A stretch of DNA of 64,000 nt from Sphingobacterium thalpophilum (lineage in GTDB: Bacteria; Bacteroidota; Bacteroidia; Sphingobacteriales; Sphingobacteriaceae): contig NZ_LR590484.1 in the NCBI RefSeq assembly GCF_901482695.1, positions 2,232,001-2,296,000 of the forward strand. The letters run 5' to 3'. The notes under the pieces are model-generated. The model saw only the letters and a program-made list of their open reading frames with translations. It did not search any database and was not told where the DNA came from. Below are positions 23,896 through 33,380 of the stretch, piece after piece. Every line of letters starts with the position of its first letter. Positions within the stretch are counted from its first letter, which is position 1. A program made the position numbers and the translations under genes.

Positions 23896-25125
23896 TTAAT
23901 CGATTATTGATAATAGTCTGTCGCGAATGAGCAGGCAGGCCCCTAAAGCAGCCAGTCTCTCACCATTATTGGAGTATGCCAGTTTAGTATCTTTATTTAC
24001 AATGGATAGGGAGAACTTGTTGACGGCATTTTTCAGGGGCAACATCAGATACTCTTCGCTTTTTGCTAAAATGCCACCTATAATGATAATTTCTGGATTA
24101 AAGATGTTGATCAATGTGGCTAACCCACGGCCCAGCTTTTCGCCTAATTCATTGATTAGCTCGATAGCGAGGTTGTCGTCCTTTTTTGCAGCCATGATGA
24201 TATCGGTCAGGCGTATATCTTCCAGATTACTGAATTTTTTGGTTAATACACTCGTCGCTCCATTGCGCAGCGCTTCAATGACTCGATTGCGAAGGGCAAA
24301 GCCGGATGCTTCTGTTTCTAAACAGCCCTTTTTTCCACAGCGGCAGATAATGTCGTTGTCGAAAATAGGAATATGGCCGAATTCGCCAGAGAAGCCTGAT
24401 TTCCCATAATAGATTTTTCCATTGATCAAAATTCCTAGACCGATGCCATTGTCAACGTTTACAAAAAGAGCATCTTTTTCGTCCTTTAGAATGCCGCTGG
24501 AAAACTCTCCGTACGCTAGTGCTTTACTGTCGTTTTCAAGATACGTACGTAACTGCAATTCTTGTTCAAAATACTTTGACAAAGGATCTTCATAAAAGTT
24601 AAAGAAGCTGTAAGAATAGCCTGTTCGGTAATTAATCCGTCCAGATAAGTTAATGCCTACACCAAGGATCTTGTCTTTTTGTATTTGATGAGTAGCGATA
24701 AACCGATTGATCTCACGGCAGATATGTTGGAGTGATTCCTGGTTGTTTTCCATACGGTAAGGAATTTCCTCCTGGGTAGCTATAATATCTTTTTTCATGT
24801 TCATGACCACAATACTAAGATGGTCATGGCTCACCTGTACACCAACAAAAAATGCTGCATTGGGAAGTAGGCCGTAAGAGTTTGGCTTTCTTCCTATCCC
24901 TGAAGTAGATTTTCCGTTATCCTGTACCAGCTTGTCTTCGATCAGCTCATTAATGGACTCATTGATTTTGGGAATGCTAATATTGAGTTCCTTACTCAGC
25001 TCGGGAATGGTAGAGGGCCCTTTCGTCGCAAAAAAAGTTAAAATTTCCTTTTTAAGCAAGATGTTTTTATAGGCTACACCGCTGTAGCTGGCATCATGTA
25101 GATCACTCAAAAATTTTATGCTCAT
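23896..25125 (-). CDS. ROK-family transcriptional regulator (NagC/XylR type)
   Basis: 409 aa. An N-terminal winged helix-turn-helix (about residues 25-75; GPSTIPELSKELNISIPKIN, then GIGRKPNSYGL) precedes a ROK sugar-binding domain: ILGVGINLSGRINYRTGYSY, YLENDSKALAYGEF, FVNVDNGIGLGILINGKIYY, SGFSGEFGHIPI and the zinc/substrate signature CRCGKKGCLETEASG. The domain architecture is that of NagC- and Mlc-like repressors that respond to (amino)sugars. It is the only minus-strand gene in the locus and lies divergently from susC, whose promoter it probably represses. Confidence 0.93.
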   Translation of the reverse strand: MSIKFLSDLHDASYSGVAYKNILLKKEILTFFATKGPSTIPELSKELNISIPKINESINELIEDKLVQDNGKSTSGIGRKPNSYGLLPNAAFFVGVQVSHDHLSIVVMNMKKDIIATQEEIPYRMENNQESLQHICREINRFIATHQIQKDKILGVGINLSGRINYRTGYSYSFFNFYEDPLSKYFEQELQLRTYLENDSKALAYGEFSSGILKDEKDALFVNVDNGIGLGILINGKIYYGKSGFSGEFGHIPIFDNDIICRCGKKGCLETEASGFALRNRVIEALRNGATSVLTKKFSNLEDIRLTDIIMAAKKDDNLAIELINELGEKLGRGLATLINIFNPEIIIIGGILAKSEEYLMLPLKNAVNKFSLSIVNKDTKLAYSNNGERLAALGACLLIRDRLLSIID

Positions 25126-25182
25126 AACTTTTCTTACGTTTTTCTTCCCAGTAAATATAGCAAATATCTCAGCACGGCTAAG

Positions 25183-25190
25183 TATGTTTG
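25183..25190 (+). promoter_or_regulatory. Distal -7 box upstream of susC
   Basis: TATGTTTG is an exact TAnnTTTG match on the plus strand, 250 bp upstream of the susC start. No TTTG -33 box at the expected distance. Confidence 0.35.
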
Positions 25191-25380
25191 TGTTTTTTCT
25201 TCGTTAGTAGCTGTTAATTAATAAAAAAAATTAAAAATAATTTGGTTGTTTAGAATTTTATTTCTTATTTAGCACGGTAATAGATAATATATCCAATAAT
25301 TGTAAACCACTATCGCTGCATCAGACTATGTTAGGTGCTTTGAGTGACGCCAGAAGATGAAGCTGAAAAGCATCTGAATA

Positions 25381-25410
25381 TTGCCGCTAGCAGCGTGGAT
25401 CATAAATTTT
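25381..25410 (+). promoter_or_regulatory. Candidate proximal susC promoter
   Basis: TTG at 25381-25383 and TAAATTTT at 25403-25410 (one mismatch to TAnnTTTG) with a 19-nt spacer, 29 nt before the susC ATG. Confidence 0.4.
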
Positions 25411-25439
25411 ATTAACATATACTATTTCATTCCTAAATT

Positions 25440-28400
25440 ATGAAACCAACACATGTAAAACGCAGGTATCTTTTCAGGGCTTTGGGATTCATCATTGTTT
25501 TCATGCAAACAGCGATCAGTTTTGCTCAATCTATTATTAATGGTACCATACGAAATCGCGATGATCAGCCTATCGCTGGGGCCACGGTTAAAATAATGGG
25601 AACAGCAGTCACTACACGAACAGATCAAAAGGGCAGCTTTAGTTTATCTGTTGAACGCTTCCCTACAGAACTCCAGGTAAGCTATGTAGGCTATATCCCA
25701 CAGACTAGAAAGATCAGCTCAGGGGGAATACAGAACTTCGTCCTGCAGTCGGACGAGCGCCAGATCGATGAAGTAGTGGTCGTAGCATACGGATCCCAAA
25801 ACAAATCGAAGGTCGTGGGATCTGTCGTCCAGATCAGTGCTGATGAACTTAAAAAGGCTCCTTCAATGAATTTGACAAATGCACTTGCAGGCCGTGTGCC
25901 CGGACTGACAGCCTTACAGCAATCGGGGCGACCAGGAGCTGATAACGCTACGCTCTATCTCCGCGGTATCGGCACGTATGGTGGAAATAGAAGCCCTTTG
26001 GTCATCATTGATGATATCGAAAGACCACTTTCTACCTTGGCATATCTGGATCCAAGTGAAATAGCAACTATTTCCTTTCTAAAAGATGCGGTCTCTACAG
26101 CAGCTTATGGGGTACAGGCTGCCAACGGCATTATTCTCGTCAAGACAAAAAACGGTAAAAAGGAACAGACCAAGGTGAGCTATGACTTTGGCTATAGTAT
26201 TGGTCAAAATACACGATTCCCCAAATTTCTGAACGGTCCAGATTATATGAACTGGTATAATAAAGGGACGGAGCTCGACAACGACTTTCTAAGAAATACA
26301 AAGCAAAATGAAGTACCCTACATTTACACACAAGAGCTGATTGATGCTGTACAGCATGGAACCAATACCAATCCACTATTTGGGAATACGGATTGGATTG
26401 GTCTCTTGGCCGATAACAATAGTTATTCACAACATCATGCTGCGACAATTTCTGGCGGCGCCAGCAATACACAATATTTTGCTTCCGTCAGCCACATGAA
26501 TCAGGATGGTGTGATCGATAATACCAATTTTAAACGTTATAATATTCGTACAAATCTAAAGAGCGAGCTAAATGAACATCTTACGGTCGGCTTAAATATT
26601 GGTTTGCGCAATCAAAATACCAATTTACCAGGAATTTCTCCGGATAACTCGGCCTATATGAATCCATTTTATCAGGCCGTGAGAATGTTGCCAAATTTAC
26701 CAATGTATGCGCCCAATGGTCTTCCCGTAGCTTATCAGGCTGGGGCAGGTTGGGTGAATCCGATTGCTTCTGTAGAAAATTCGGGCTATCAAAAATTGAA
26801 AAGTAATATTTTTCAGGGGACAGCGAATATAGATCTAAAAGTACCAGGAGTAACCGGTTTGCTAGCTAAAGTGCAAGGAGCCTACGATTATAATTCGGAT
26901 GAATCCAAGTCGTGGTTGACGCCTTACGCTACAATGGGGAGACAGCGGGACCAAGTCGCCGGAGATTTTGTAGCTATGACCACGTTGCCAGGGATTACAA
27001 AAACATCTTTGCGCCAGAGCTTCGCTGCAGCTTATAGATACACATGGCAGGCTAGCTTAAATTATAATCGAACTTTCGGTGAGCATAGTATTGGTGTTTT
27101 GGCCTTGTATGAATACGCAAAAACCCGTGGAAACCAGTTTGCTGCAGGCGCAAGCAACTTTCCGATCACTATTATTCAGGAAATAAACTACGGTTCTACC
27201 ACACAGGAGGATATCATTAGGTCTACTGGTTCCAGTGACCCCGAGTCTGCACGAGCAGGTTTTGTTTCACGGCTGAATTATGCGTTCAGGGACCGCTATT
27301 TGGTGGAGCTGGTATCGCGATGGGATGCTTCGGCCAATTTTGCAAAAGAGAACCGATGGAAGTCTTTCCCTGCTATCGGACTGGGATGGGTGGTATCCAA
27401 CGAAGCATTCTTTAAAGAAGCACTTCCTTTCGCTGACTTTTTCAAATTAAAAGGCTCAATCGGCCGAACGGGCAACGACCGAGCACAGGTCGGGACTTTC
27501 CCCTTCATCAATACGCTCTCACAAAATGTTGTCCCTGTGGTGGTCATCGACGGCAAACCTATAAAACCACTTTTTACGAATGCTCCCCAGAATCCACTGT
27601 TAAAATGGGAAGAATCCACCACATCTAACGTCGGCTTTGAGTCCCGGTTTTTAAATGGCAAATTTGGTTTTGATTTCGAATGGTTCTACCGCTATACAAC
27701 CGGTATATTGGCGCCGGTAGGAAATCTGTACCCAGCTTCAATGGGAGGATATTTTCCAAGTTTAGCGAATATAGGCGAAGTTGACAACAGAGGATTTGAT
27801 GCTCAGTTGCGTTATAATGATCGTTTTGGCGAATTTAAACTCGGTGTGGTCGGTAATATTAACTGGGCCAGAAACAGGTATCTAAAATTGGATGAGGCCA
27901 ATGGGATTCCATCATGGCAGAGTCTGATCGGTAAGCCTATTGGGACCAAAATCGGATTTGTTAAGGAGGGTATGGTACAGACTTGGGAGGAAGCCCGCAA
28001 TACACCTTCTCCAAGTTCAGGCTTTATGGCTCCCGGGTTTTTCAAGTTCAAAGATCTCAACGGCGATGGTCGGATTACCCGGGCAGATGATATGACCTAC
28101 ATTGGGCGCTCCAATATTCCTGAATTAACATTTGGTTTAAATATCGATATGGCCTATAAGGGGTTTGATTTCTCAGCGCTCCTGCAGGGAGCCGCTCGCG
28201 CAGATGTCGCGTTGGCGGGAACATATGAGGGATCTTCAGGTACTTCAGGTGTAGAAGACAACACACCATTTACACGTCCTTTTTATAATTATGGTAACTC
28301 GCCCTATTTCTTGGTCGAAAATTCATGGCGCGAAGACAATCCCAATGCCGAATTTCCTCGTTTGAGCGCCTACAAGGCAACAGGTATGTCTGCCAATAAT

Positions 28401-28649
28401 GCAAATGCAAACTCAGGATGGATTAGGAAAGGGGATTATTTGCGGCTCAAGTCCGTCCAAATTGGTTATACTTTTCCAAAAAGTGTGTTAAATACAGCAA
28501 AAATTGAACATGTACGTGTATTTGCTTCAGGTTCGAATCTATTTACTTGGGATTACCTAAAATATCTTGATCCTGAAATGCCAAATGTCAATAATGGATT
28601 TTATCCGCAACAACGCATTTTTGAATTTGGGCTGAGCGTGACCTTCTAA
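25440..28649 (+). CDS. SusC-type TonB-linked outer membrane transporter
   Basis: 1069 aa. Signal peptide (about residues 1-30, ending near SFAQ), CarboxypepD_reg-like domain (about 32-110; NGTIRNRDDQPIAGATVKIM), TonB-box region VVVVAYGSQNKSKVVGSV, plug (about 120-230; LTNALAGRVPGLTALQQSGR, RGIGTYGG) and a large beta-barrel finishing with the typical FEFGLSVTF. It imports a ligand captured by the SusD partner encoded 76 nt downstream. It heads the plus-strand operon susC-susD-DUF5018-two unknowns and is preceded by the divergent ROK regulator. Confidence 0.95.
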   Translation: MKPTHVKRRYLFRALGFIIVFMQTAISFAQSIINGTIRNRDDQPIAGATVKIMGTAVTTRTDQKGSFSLSVERFPTELQVSYVGYIPQTRKISSGGIQNFVLQSDERQIDEVVVVAYGSQNKSKVVGSVVQISADELKKAPSMNLTNALAGRVPGLTALQQSGRPGADNATLYLRGIGTYGGNRSPLVIIDDIERPLSTLAYLDPSEIATISFLKDAVSTAAYGVQAANGIILVKTKNGKKEQTKVSYDFGYSIGQNTRFPKFLNGPDYMNWYNKGTELDNDFLRNTKQNEVPYIYTQELIDAVQHGTNTNPLFGNTDWIGLLADNNSYSQHHAATISGGASNTQYFASVSHMNQDGVIDNTNFKRYNIRTNLKSELNEHLTVGLNIGLRNQNTNLPGISPDNSAYMNPFYQAVRMLPNLPMYAPNGLPVAYQAGAGWVNPIASVENSGYQKLKSNIFQGTANIDLKVPGVTGLLAKVQGAYDYNSDESKSWLTPYATMGRQRDQVAGDFVAMTTLPGITKTSLRQSFAAAYRYTWQASLNYNRTFGEHSIGVLALYEYAKTRGNQFAAGASNFPITIIQEINYGSTTQEDIIRSTGSSDPESARAGFVSRLNYAFRDRYLVELVSRWDASANFAKENRWKSFPAIGLGWVVSNEAFFKEALPFADFFKLKGSIGRTGNDRAQVGTFPFINTLSQNVVPVVVIDGKPIKPLFTNAPQNPLLKWEESTTSNVGFESRFLNGKFGFDFEWFYRYTTGILAPVGNLYPASMGGYFPSLANIGEVDNRGFDAQLRYNDRFGEFKLGVVGNINWARNRYLKLDEANGIPSWQSLIGKPIGTKIGFVKEGMVQTWEEARNTPSPSSGFMAPGFFKFKDLNGDGRITRADDMTYIGRSNIPELTFGLNIDMAYKGFDFSALLQGAARADVALAGTYEGSSGTSGVEDNTPFTRPFYNYGNSPYFLVENSWREDNPNAEFPRLSAYKATGMSANNANANSGWIRKGDYLRLKSVQIGYTFPKSVLNTAKIEHVRVFASGSNLFTWDYLKYLDPEMPNVNNGFYPQQRIFEFGLSVTF

Positions 28650-28725
28650 ATTCTACCATAGACATTTATGGACACCGTTTAAATTGTTTAACTCCATCAA
28701 TGAGATGGATCAATAATAATCACAG

Positions 28726-30429
28726 ATGAAAATAATTACATATATCAAATATCGGCAGCTTCCTTTTTTGAGCCTTCTATTGATCATGCTACAAGGTTGT
28801 TCTGTAGACCTGATCCCCCAAGATCGGATTGCAGAAGAAAAAGTATGGGAAGATCCCAACTCCGCCGAGCTTTATGTGTCGGGCATGTATAGCGAATTTA
28901 AAAAATTTCAGTTTGGCCTGTTCCCTAATTTGGGCTATGACAATGCCATGGATGCCCTCGCAGACGGCATGAAATTTACGTCAAATACTGCGGGTAACGG
29001 AACCGTCAATATCCTGGTATCTAATTCCAACCAGTTTTCATCCTCCAGCGTCGGGTTGAATTACTGGGCCAGTGGCTACGATCGGATCAGGCGGGTCAAT
29101 GAAATGATCAATAGCATCAATACCAAAGCCAAACTGTCGGATGAACAAAAACGAATCTATGAGGCTGAGGGCAGGTTCGTTCGGGCATATGCCTATTTTT
29201 GGCTGGCTAAGATTCACGGTAGCGTGGTCCTCTTTAAAAGTATGGATCAGTATACGGAGAAAGATCATAGCCGGTCGAGCGAAGAAGCCGTATACGATTT
29301 CATTCTAGAAGATCTGCAGTTTGCCGCTGATCACTTACCGTTGAGCAACCTGGCTGGTCGCGCGACGCAAGGAGCAGCTTATACATTGATGGCTAGAGCA
29401 GCCCTGTATGCGGGGTCGATAGCAAAATATGATCTTAAGCAATTCAACCAAGATGCGTTGACAGGAATTCCACAAAACAGAAGCCAAGAGTATTTCAAAA
29501 AGGCCGCAGATGCAGCGCAGAAAGTGATAGACATGGCTAATGGTGGACAATATGCGTTGGATGACAATTTTGCTGGTATTTTTACCAATAAAAATACAAA
29601 AGAGGCAATTTTTCGGGTGGACTTTGTAGCCCCCGACGTGATACATCAATATGATCTCGGCTATGCCCCTCCCAAAGACGCCCCAGGCAATACATTAGTA
29701 TATGGTGTGCCCACAGCCGAGCTCGTCGATGAGTTTGAAATGGCTGATGGATCAAAGTTTTCATGGCAAAATGCGGGTCATGCTGCTGCCCCCTATACGA
29801 ATCGCGAACCTCGTTTTTATGCGACTATACTTTACAATGGCGCAAGCTGGAAGGGCAGGACGTTAAATACGTCTACATCAGATCCCATCGAAGGTTTTAC
29901 AGCATTTGGTGTGACAGGAGACCCCAAACGTACCGTGACCGGCTATTATGCGAAAAAATTGCTTGATCCAACGAACACTACATTTGTTCAGAATAAAAGC
30001 ACGCAAAGCTGGATCGAAATGCGGTATGCTGAAGTTTTATTGATTATGGCCGAAGCAAAAGCACAATTAGCCGATTACGCAGCGGCAGCAACTTATATCA
30101 ATCAGCTGCGTCAAAAAAGGGGACTTAATAGTATCGCCGTGACGAATAACAATCAGGCCATGGCTTCAATCGAACATGAACGGAAGGTTGAGCTAGCTTT
30201 TGAAGGACATCGCTTTTGGGATTTGCGTCGTTGGCGAAAGGCACATATCATATTAGATAATGTCAAATTTACGGGACATAAGATCAGCCCTGAAGGAACA
30301 GGATTTACTTACGAGGTTGTATCGGCCGACGCTGTCAATAGAAGTTTTAGCTCAAAATTGTATTATCTGCCAATTCCTGAGAGGGAAGTGCAATTGAATG
30401 GGGCATTAACCCAAATTAAAGGATGGTAA
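28726..30429 (+). CDS. SusD-type ligand-binding lipoprotein (RagB/SusD family)
   Basis: 567 aa. Lipoprotein signal with lipobox LLIMLQG-C at about residues 20-25. The SusD fold is indicated by IAEEKVWEDPNSAELYVSGM near the N-terminus, RRVNEMINSINTKAKLS, EGRFVRAYAYFWLAKIHGSV, TPR-like helices, and the C-terminal signature RYAEVLLIMAEAKAQLADY then HERKVELAFEGHRFWDLRRW. It caps the SusC barrel at the cell surface and binds the ligand. Downstream gene after 19 nt. Confidence 0.95.
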   Translation: MKIITYIKYRQLPFLSLLLIMLQGCSVDLIPQDRIAEEKVWEDPNSAELYVSGMYSEFKKFQFGLFPNLGYDNAMDALADGMKFTSNTAGNGTVNILVSNSNQFSSSSVGLNYWASGYDRIRRVNEMINSINTKAKLSDEQKRIYEAEGRFVRAYAYFWLAKIHGSVVLFKSMDQYTEKDHSRSSEEAVYDFILEDLQFAADHLPLSNLAGRATQGAAYTLMARAALYAGSIAKYDLKQFNQDALTGIPQNRSQEYFKKAADAAQKVIDMANGGQYALDDNFAGIFTNKNTKEAIFRVDFVAPDVIHQYDLGYAPPKDAPGNTLVYGVPTAELVDEFEMADGSKFSWQNAGHAAAPYTNREPRFYATILYNGASWKGRTLNTSTSDPIEGFTAFGVTGDPKRTVTGYYAKKLLDPTNTTFVQNKSTQSWIEMRYAEVLLIMAEAKAQLADYAAAATYINQLRQKRGLNSIAVTNNNQAMASIEHERKVELAFEGHRFWDLRRWRKAHIILDNVKFTGHKISPEGTGFTYEVVSADAVNRSFSSKLYYLPIPEREVQLNGALTQIKGW

Positions 30430-30448
30430 CAAATTATAAAGATTAACG

Positions 30449-32116
30449 ATGAACAAAGTAAAATTTTATAGTGTTTGGGCTTGTACGATCCTTTTATTAG
30501 GATGTCAAAAGCCCAATTATATCGAGCGCAATATAAAAAATCAATTGATGGACTTTTACGCAACCATCGAAGGAAACGCGCAAGACCGTCTTTTTCTAAG
30601 CACAATCAGTAATGATACGATCTATTTGCACGTGGACTATTACTATCCGGTAGATTCCGACAACGAGGTGGATCTGTCGCGGTTGATGCTACGAGCTTCC
30701 ATACCTGCAGATGCTCGTATCACGCCAGGTCTAAACGGGTTCACGGATTTGACCTCAGCGAAGAAAATTACCGTAACAGCCGGAAATGGAGATGCTAAGG
30801 ACTACGTGGTCGTCGCTGAAAAGAAAGGCAATACCGATATTTCGAGCGTCAAAATAACCTTTAAAGACAATGAACAGAAGGTGAATGAAGTTGAAGGTAT
30901 CCTTAACGGCAACACTATTACTTTTTATGTGGTACCCGGAATGGATCTCTCAAAAGCTACTCTTACCTATACCATCAACAAACATGCAAGCGGCTCAATA
31001 GCGAGTGGAACAACAGTCAATCTGGCCAACGGAGCGCAACTGCCGTTGACAATATCAGCGCCAGGAAATGTTCAAAGGCAGTTGAAATTAACCGTCAAGG
31101 AGCCTATTAAATTAGATAAAGGGGTTGGAATCAGCAGAAGGCTATTTGTAAAAAAGGCGGCGGATCTCGGTTTTTCAGCAAACAATGAAACTTCCTGTTT
31201 TGTCAGTGGCGACTATCTGGTGATTGTTACACGTACTTCGCCCTCGGTTTTTAAGGTTTATAATCGTTTTACAGGTGCGTATTCCCATAGCCTTGCTAAT
31301 CCGTTCCCTGCTGGACGGATGATCTTTCAAGGAGTGGCCGATGAAAAAGGGCGATTTATATTAGCCACTTATACACCAAATGGGCAAAACTTTGTACTCT
31401 ACAAATATAAAGACGTCTTTGATGCCAATCCAGTAAAGCTTGTGGATATCCCTTACGGCAAGCCAGCAGCAGTGGCAGCAGCCGACGGCAACATTGGGCG
31501 TCGGCTTAATTGGGTAGGTGACATAGATGGCAATGGTCAGCTGATGGTGTCGATAGCTGGTAGTCGGTATTGCCTTCGTTGGACAATTGAAAGTGGTCAT
31601 ATAAAATCGACGACTGCGGACCTTCTTGAGTATAAAGACGGTGCCACATCTCTTGGATTTTTGCCGGAATATCAGCCCTTGGGGGTATCACCTGCTGCTG
31701 AACTGATCGCAAGTACAAACACCGAACTCGCTTATGTCTCTGGGACAACTTGGGGACGCTTGGCTACATTTCCCGCTATCACAGGTATGGCGATGAACGG
31801 TGGTATAGCTTTCCAGCATTTTAACAATGCCGACATTTTAGCCCAGGTAAAATTATTCGGAAGTAACGAAACTGGCCAGATGTATGTCTACGATATTACT
31901 GACCGTGCTCGTATCGGAACGACATTGGCATCGCCCACCTATAATCAGCTGCGGGTCTATGAGTCCGAGACATTTGTTGGCGGCAGCAATGCCAATGCAA
32001 CGAGTGACATCTGCATGGCGACCTCTGAAAATGGACAACGGCTTCAAGTCTATATGTTAACAACTTTTGGTTATTTGGTCGCTCATGAGTTTACAACCTA
32101 TACTGAAACAAATTAA
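30449..32116 (+). CDS. DUF5018-type surface lipoprotein, probable ligand-binding accessory protein
   Basis: 555 aa; lipobox ILLLGC at about residues 14-19. The N-terminal half contains Ig-like repeats of the DUF5018 kind (KKITVTAGNGDAKDYVVVAE; ISSVKITFKDNEQKVNEVEG; MDLSKATLTYTINKHASGSI). The C-terminal half (about 220-555) has beta-propeller-like repeats with motifs such as LNWVGDIDGNGQLMVS. Proteins of this type are encoded third in SusCD operons and bind the ligand on the surface. No catalytic motif seen. Confidence 0.75.
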   Translation: MNKVKFYSVWACTILLLGCQKPNYIERNIKNQLMDFYATIEGNAQDRLFLSTISNDTIYLHVDYYYPVDSDNEVDLSRLMLRASIPADARITPGLNGFTDLTSAKKITVTAGNGDAKDYVVVAEKKGNTDISSVKITFKDNEQKVNEVEGILNGNTITFYVVPGMDLSKATLTYTINKHASGSIASGTTVNLANGAQLPLTISAPGNVQRQLKLTVKEPIKLDKGVGISRRLFVKKAADLGFSANNETSCFVSGDYLVIVTRTSPSVFKVYNRFTGAYSHSLANPFPAGRMIFQGVADEKGRFILATYTPNGQNFVLYKYKDVFDANPVKLVDIPYGKPAAVAAADGNIGRRLNWVGDIDGNGQLMVSIAGSRYCLRWTIESGHIKSTTADLLEYKDGATSLGFLPEYQPLGVSPAAELIASTNTELAYVSGTTWGRLATFPAITGMAMNGGIAFQHFNNADILAQVKLFGSNETGQMYVYDITDRARIGTTLASPTYNQLRVYESETFVGGSNANATSDICMATSENGQRLQVYMLTTFGYLVAHEFTTYTETN

Positions 32117-32189
32117 AGGCGATAGTTCCCCCATTCCAATTTGTTGCGGAGGGGAAGCTAATTATGAATTATATGAAAAAACAAATCTT

Positions 32190-33380
32190 ATGAACAAGCG
32201 TATCCATAAAGCACTATGGTTGATGCTCGCTTTGCTATCTTGTAAAGTGGGATTGTGCCAGACCAGTAGTTTAGAAACGGCCTCAAAAAAAATTCTTGCG
32301 GCAAAAAGAGGCGATATTGTCAACCTTGATAATGTTTTGAAAGCCGATTTTCCTAAATTGTCCTATACGAAATCGGTGCTGCCCGGACCACAATATATTA
32401 TATCTGACGATCCCGAATACATCCGTGTTCCTGAGGCGATTGCATTGCAGGAGACCGTTGATCCTGGAGCAGTACGGCTATATGTATATAACGTTAATGG
32501 CGTAAAGGATCCCCAGAAAATCGCCCGTAAAATTTCAGCAGTCATTAAGAATTTGGGAAAAGAGAATATGCATTTTCGTATGCTAAAATATTCTTCCCAG
32601 AAGCCTAGTTCAAATTATTTTGAAATCGGGAAAAAAGGCCTTGAAGATTATTTCTTGTCCGCTGTTTCAAATCAGGTAAGAGTACTTAAACCGGGAGAAG
32701 CCATGGCTATCGACGAGAAGCTCGAAAATCAAATTGTGCAATATGATGAACTGGTGCATGGGTTTTATGAGTTTGTGGTCGACCAGCCTGCTCAAATTTC
32801 GGTCATACAATTTGCGCCGGAGGAGTCTGGGCCAAAAGTGTTGTCCCAGATCAAAACTTTGATTCCGCATAGCCACGCAAATGCCGGCCGGGGTATTTTT
32901 CCGATTTCCAATTACCAGGTCAATACTGTAGATACATTGGATACCAAAAACGGGGTTGTACAGCTTATCGTTGCCGATGGACAGGATGATCCATGGATCA
33001 CCGGCACCATTGGTGAAAAAAAAGAATTTGCAAAGAATGCGGGAAATTATGGAGTTATGTATAAAAATAAGATCAAGTGGAGAAGTAGCGATGGTAAAGG
33101 TCTCGCTTTGGTGACTTGGAATAGTCGTTCGGCGGATAATCAATGGTGTGGTGGAATGGGATTGACCATGGAACTTATCGGCCAGGATGGGAAAAAGACC
33201 GTGATGCAGTACCCGAACAAGGCTTTAATTACGAAGGGATATCCAGAAGCTATTTTAATTGAAACGTATTGGCCCGATCCAAAAAAGGAAATTCAGGATA
33301 TCGAGTTCACTTACTCGCCACCTGGAGCTTCTTGCTTACCGACACCATTGATTTTTATCCCTATTGACCGTAAGAAATAA
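32190..33380 (+). CDS. Exported protein of unknown function
   Basis: 396 aa from ATG 32190; the frame extends upstream but without a better start. Signal peptide MNKRIHKALWLMLALLSCKV, cleavage near GLCQ. The mature protein has a mixed alpha/beta look: PGAVRLYVYNVNGVKDPQKI, MAIDEKLENQIVQYDELVHG, HSHANAGRGIFP, VQLIVADGQDDPWITGTIGE and GLALVTWNSRSADNQWCGGM. The segment PHSHANAGRG carries two His residues and could be a metal site; this is only a visual impression. I do not recognise the family with confidence. It shares 1 nt (TAATG) with the next gene, so the two products probably act together. Confidence 0.7.
   Translation: MNKRIHKALWLMLALLSCKVGLCQTSSLETASKKILAAKRGDIVNLDNVLKADFPKLSYTKSVLPGPQYIISDDPEYIRVPEAIALQETVDPGAVRLYVYNVNGVKDPQKIARKISAVIKNLGKENMHFRMLKYSSQKPSSNYFEIGKKGLEDYFLSAVSNQVRVLKPGEAMAIDEKLENQIVQYDELVHGFYEFVVDQPAQISVIQFAPEESGPKVLSQIKTLIPHSHANAGRGIFPISNYQVNTVDTLDTKNGVVQLIVADGQDDPWITGTIGEKKEFAKNAGNYGVMYKNKIKWRSSDGKGLALVTWNSRSADNQWCGGMGLTMELIGQDGKKTVMQYPNKALITKGYPEAILIETYWPDPKKEIQDIEFTYSPPGASCLPTPLIFIPIDRKK

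Larger units (their letters stand above)
25126..25439. other. Divergent regulatory region between ROK gene and susC
   Basis: 314 bp with no gene. It holds a perfect plus-strand -7 box TATGTTTG at 25183-25190, which would give a 5' leader of about 240 nt, and a second candidate promoter at 25381-25410 nearer to susC. The region between them has short G/C-richer segments (25310-25400). I found no long palindrome that could be named as the ROK operator. Confidence 0.5.

Noticed and set aside
28530-28545. GGTTCGAATC resembling a tRNA T-arm
   Set aside because: It lies in the susC coding sequence with no acceptor or anticodon arms around it.
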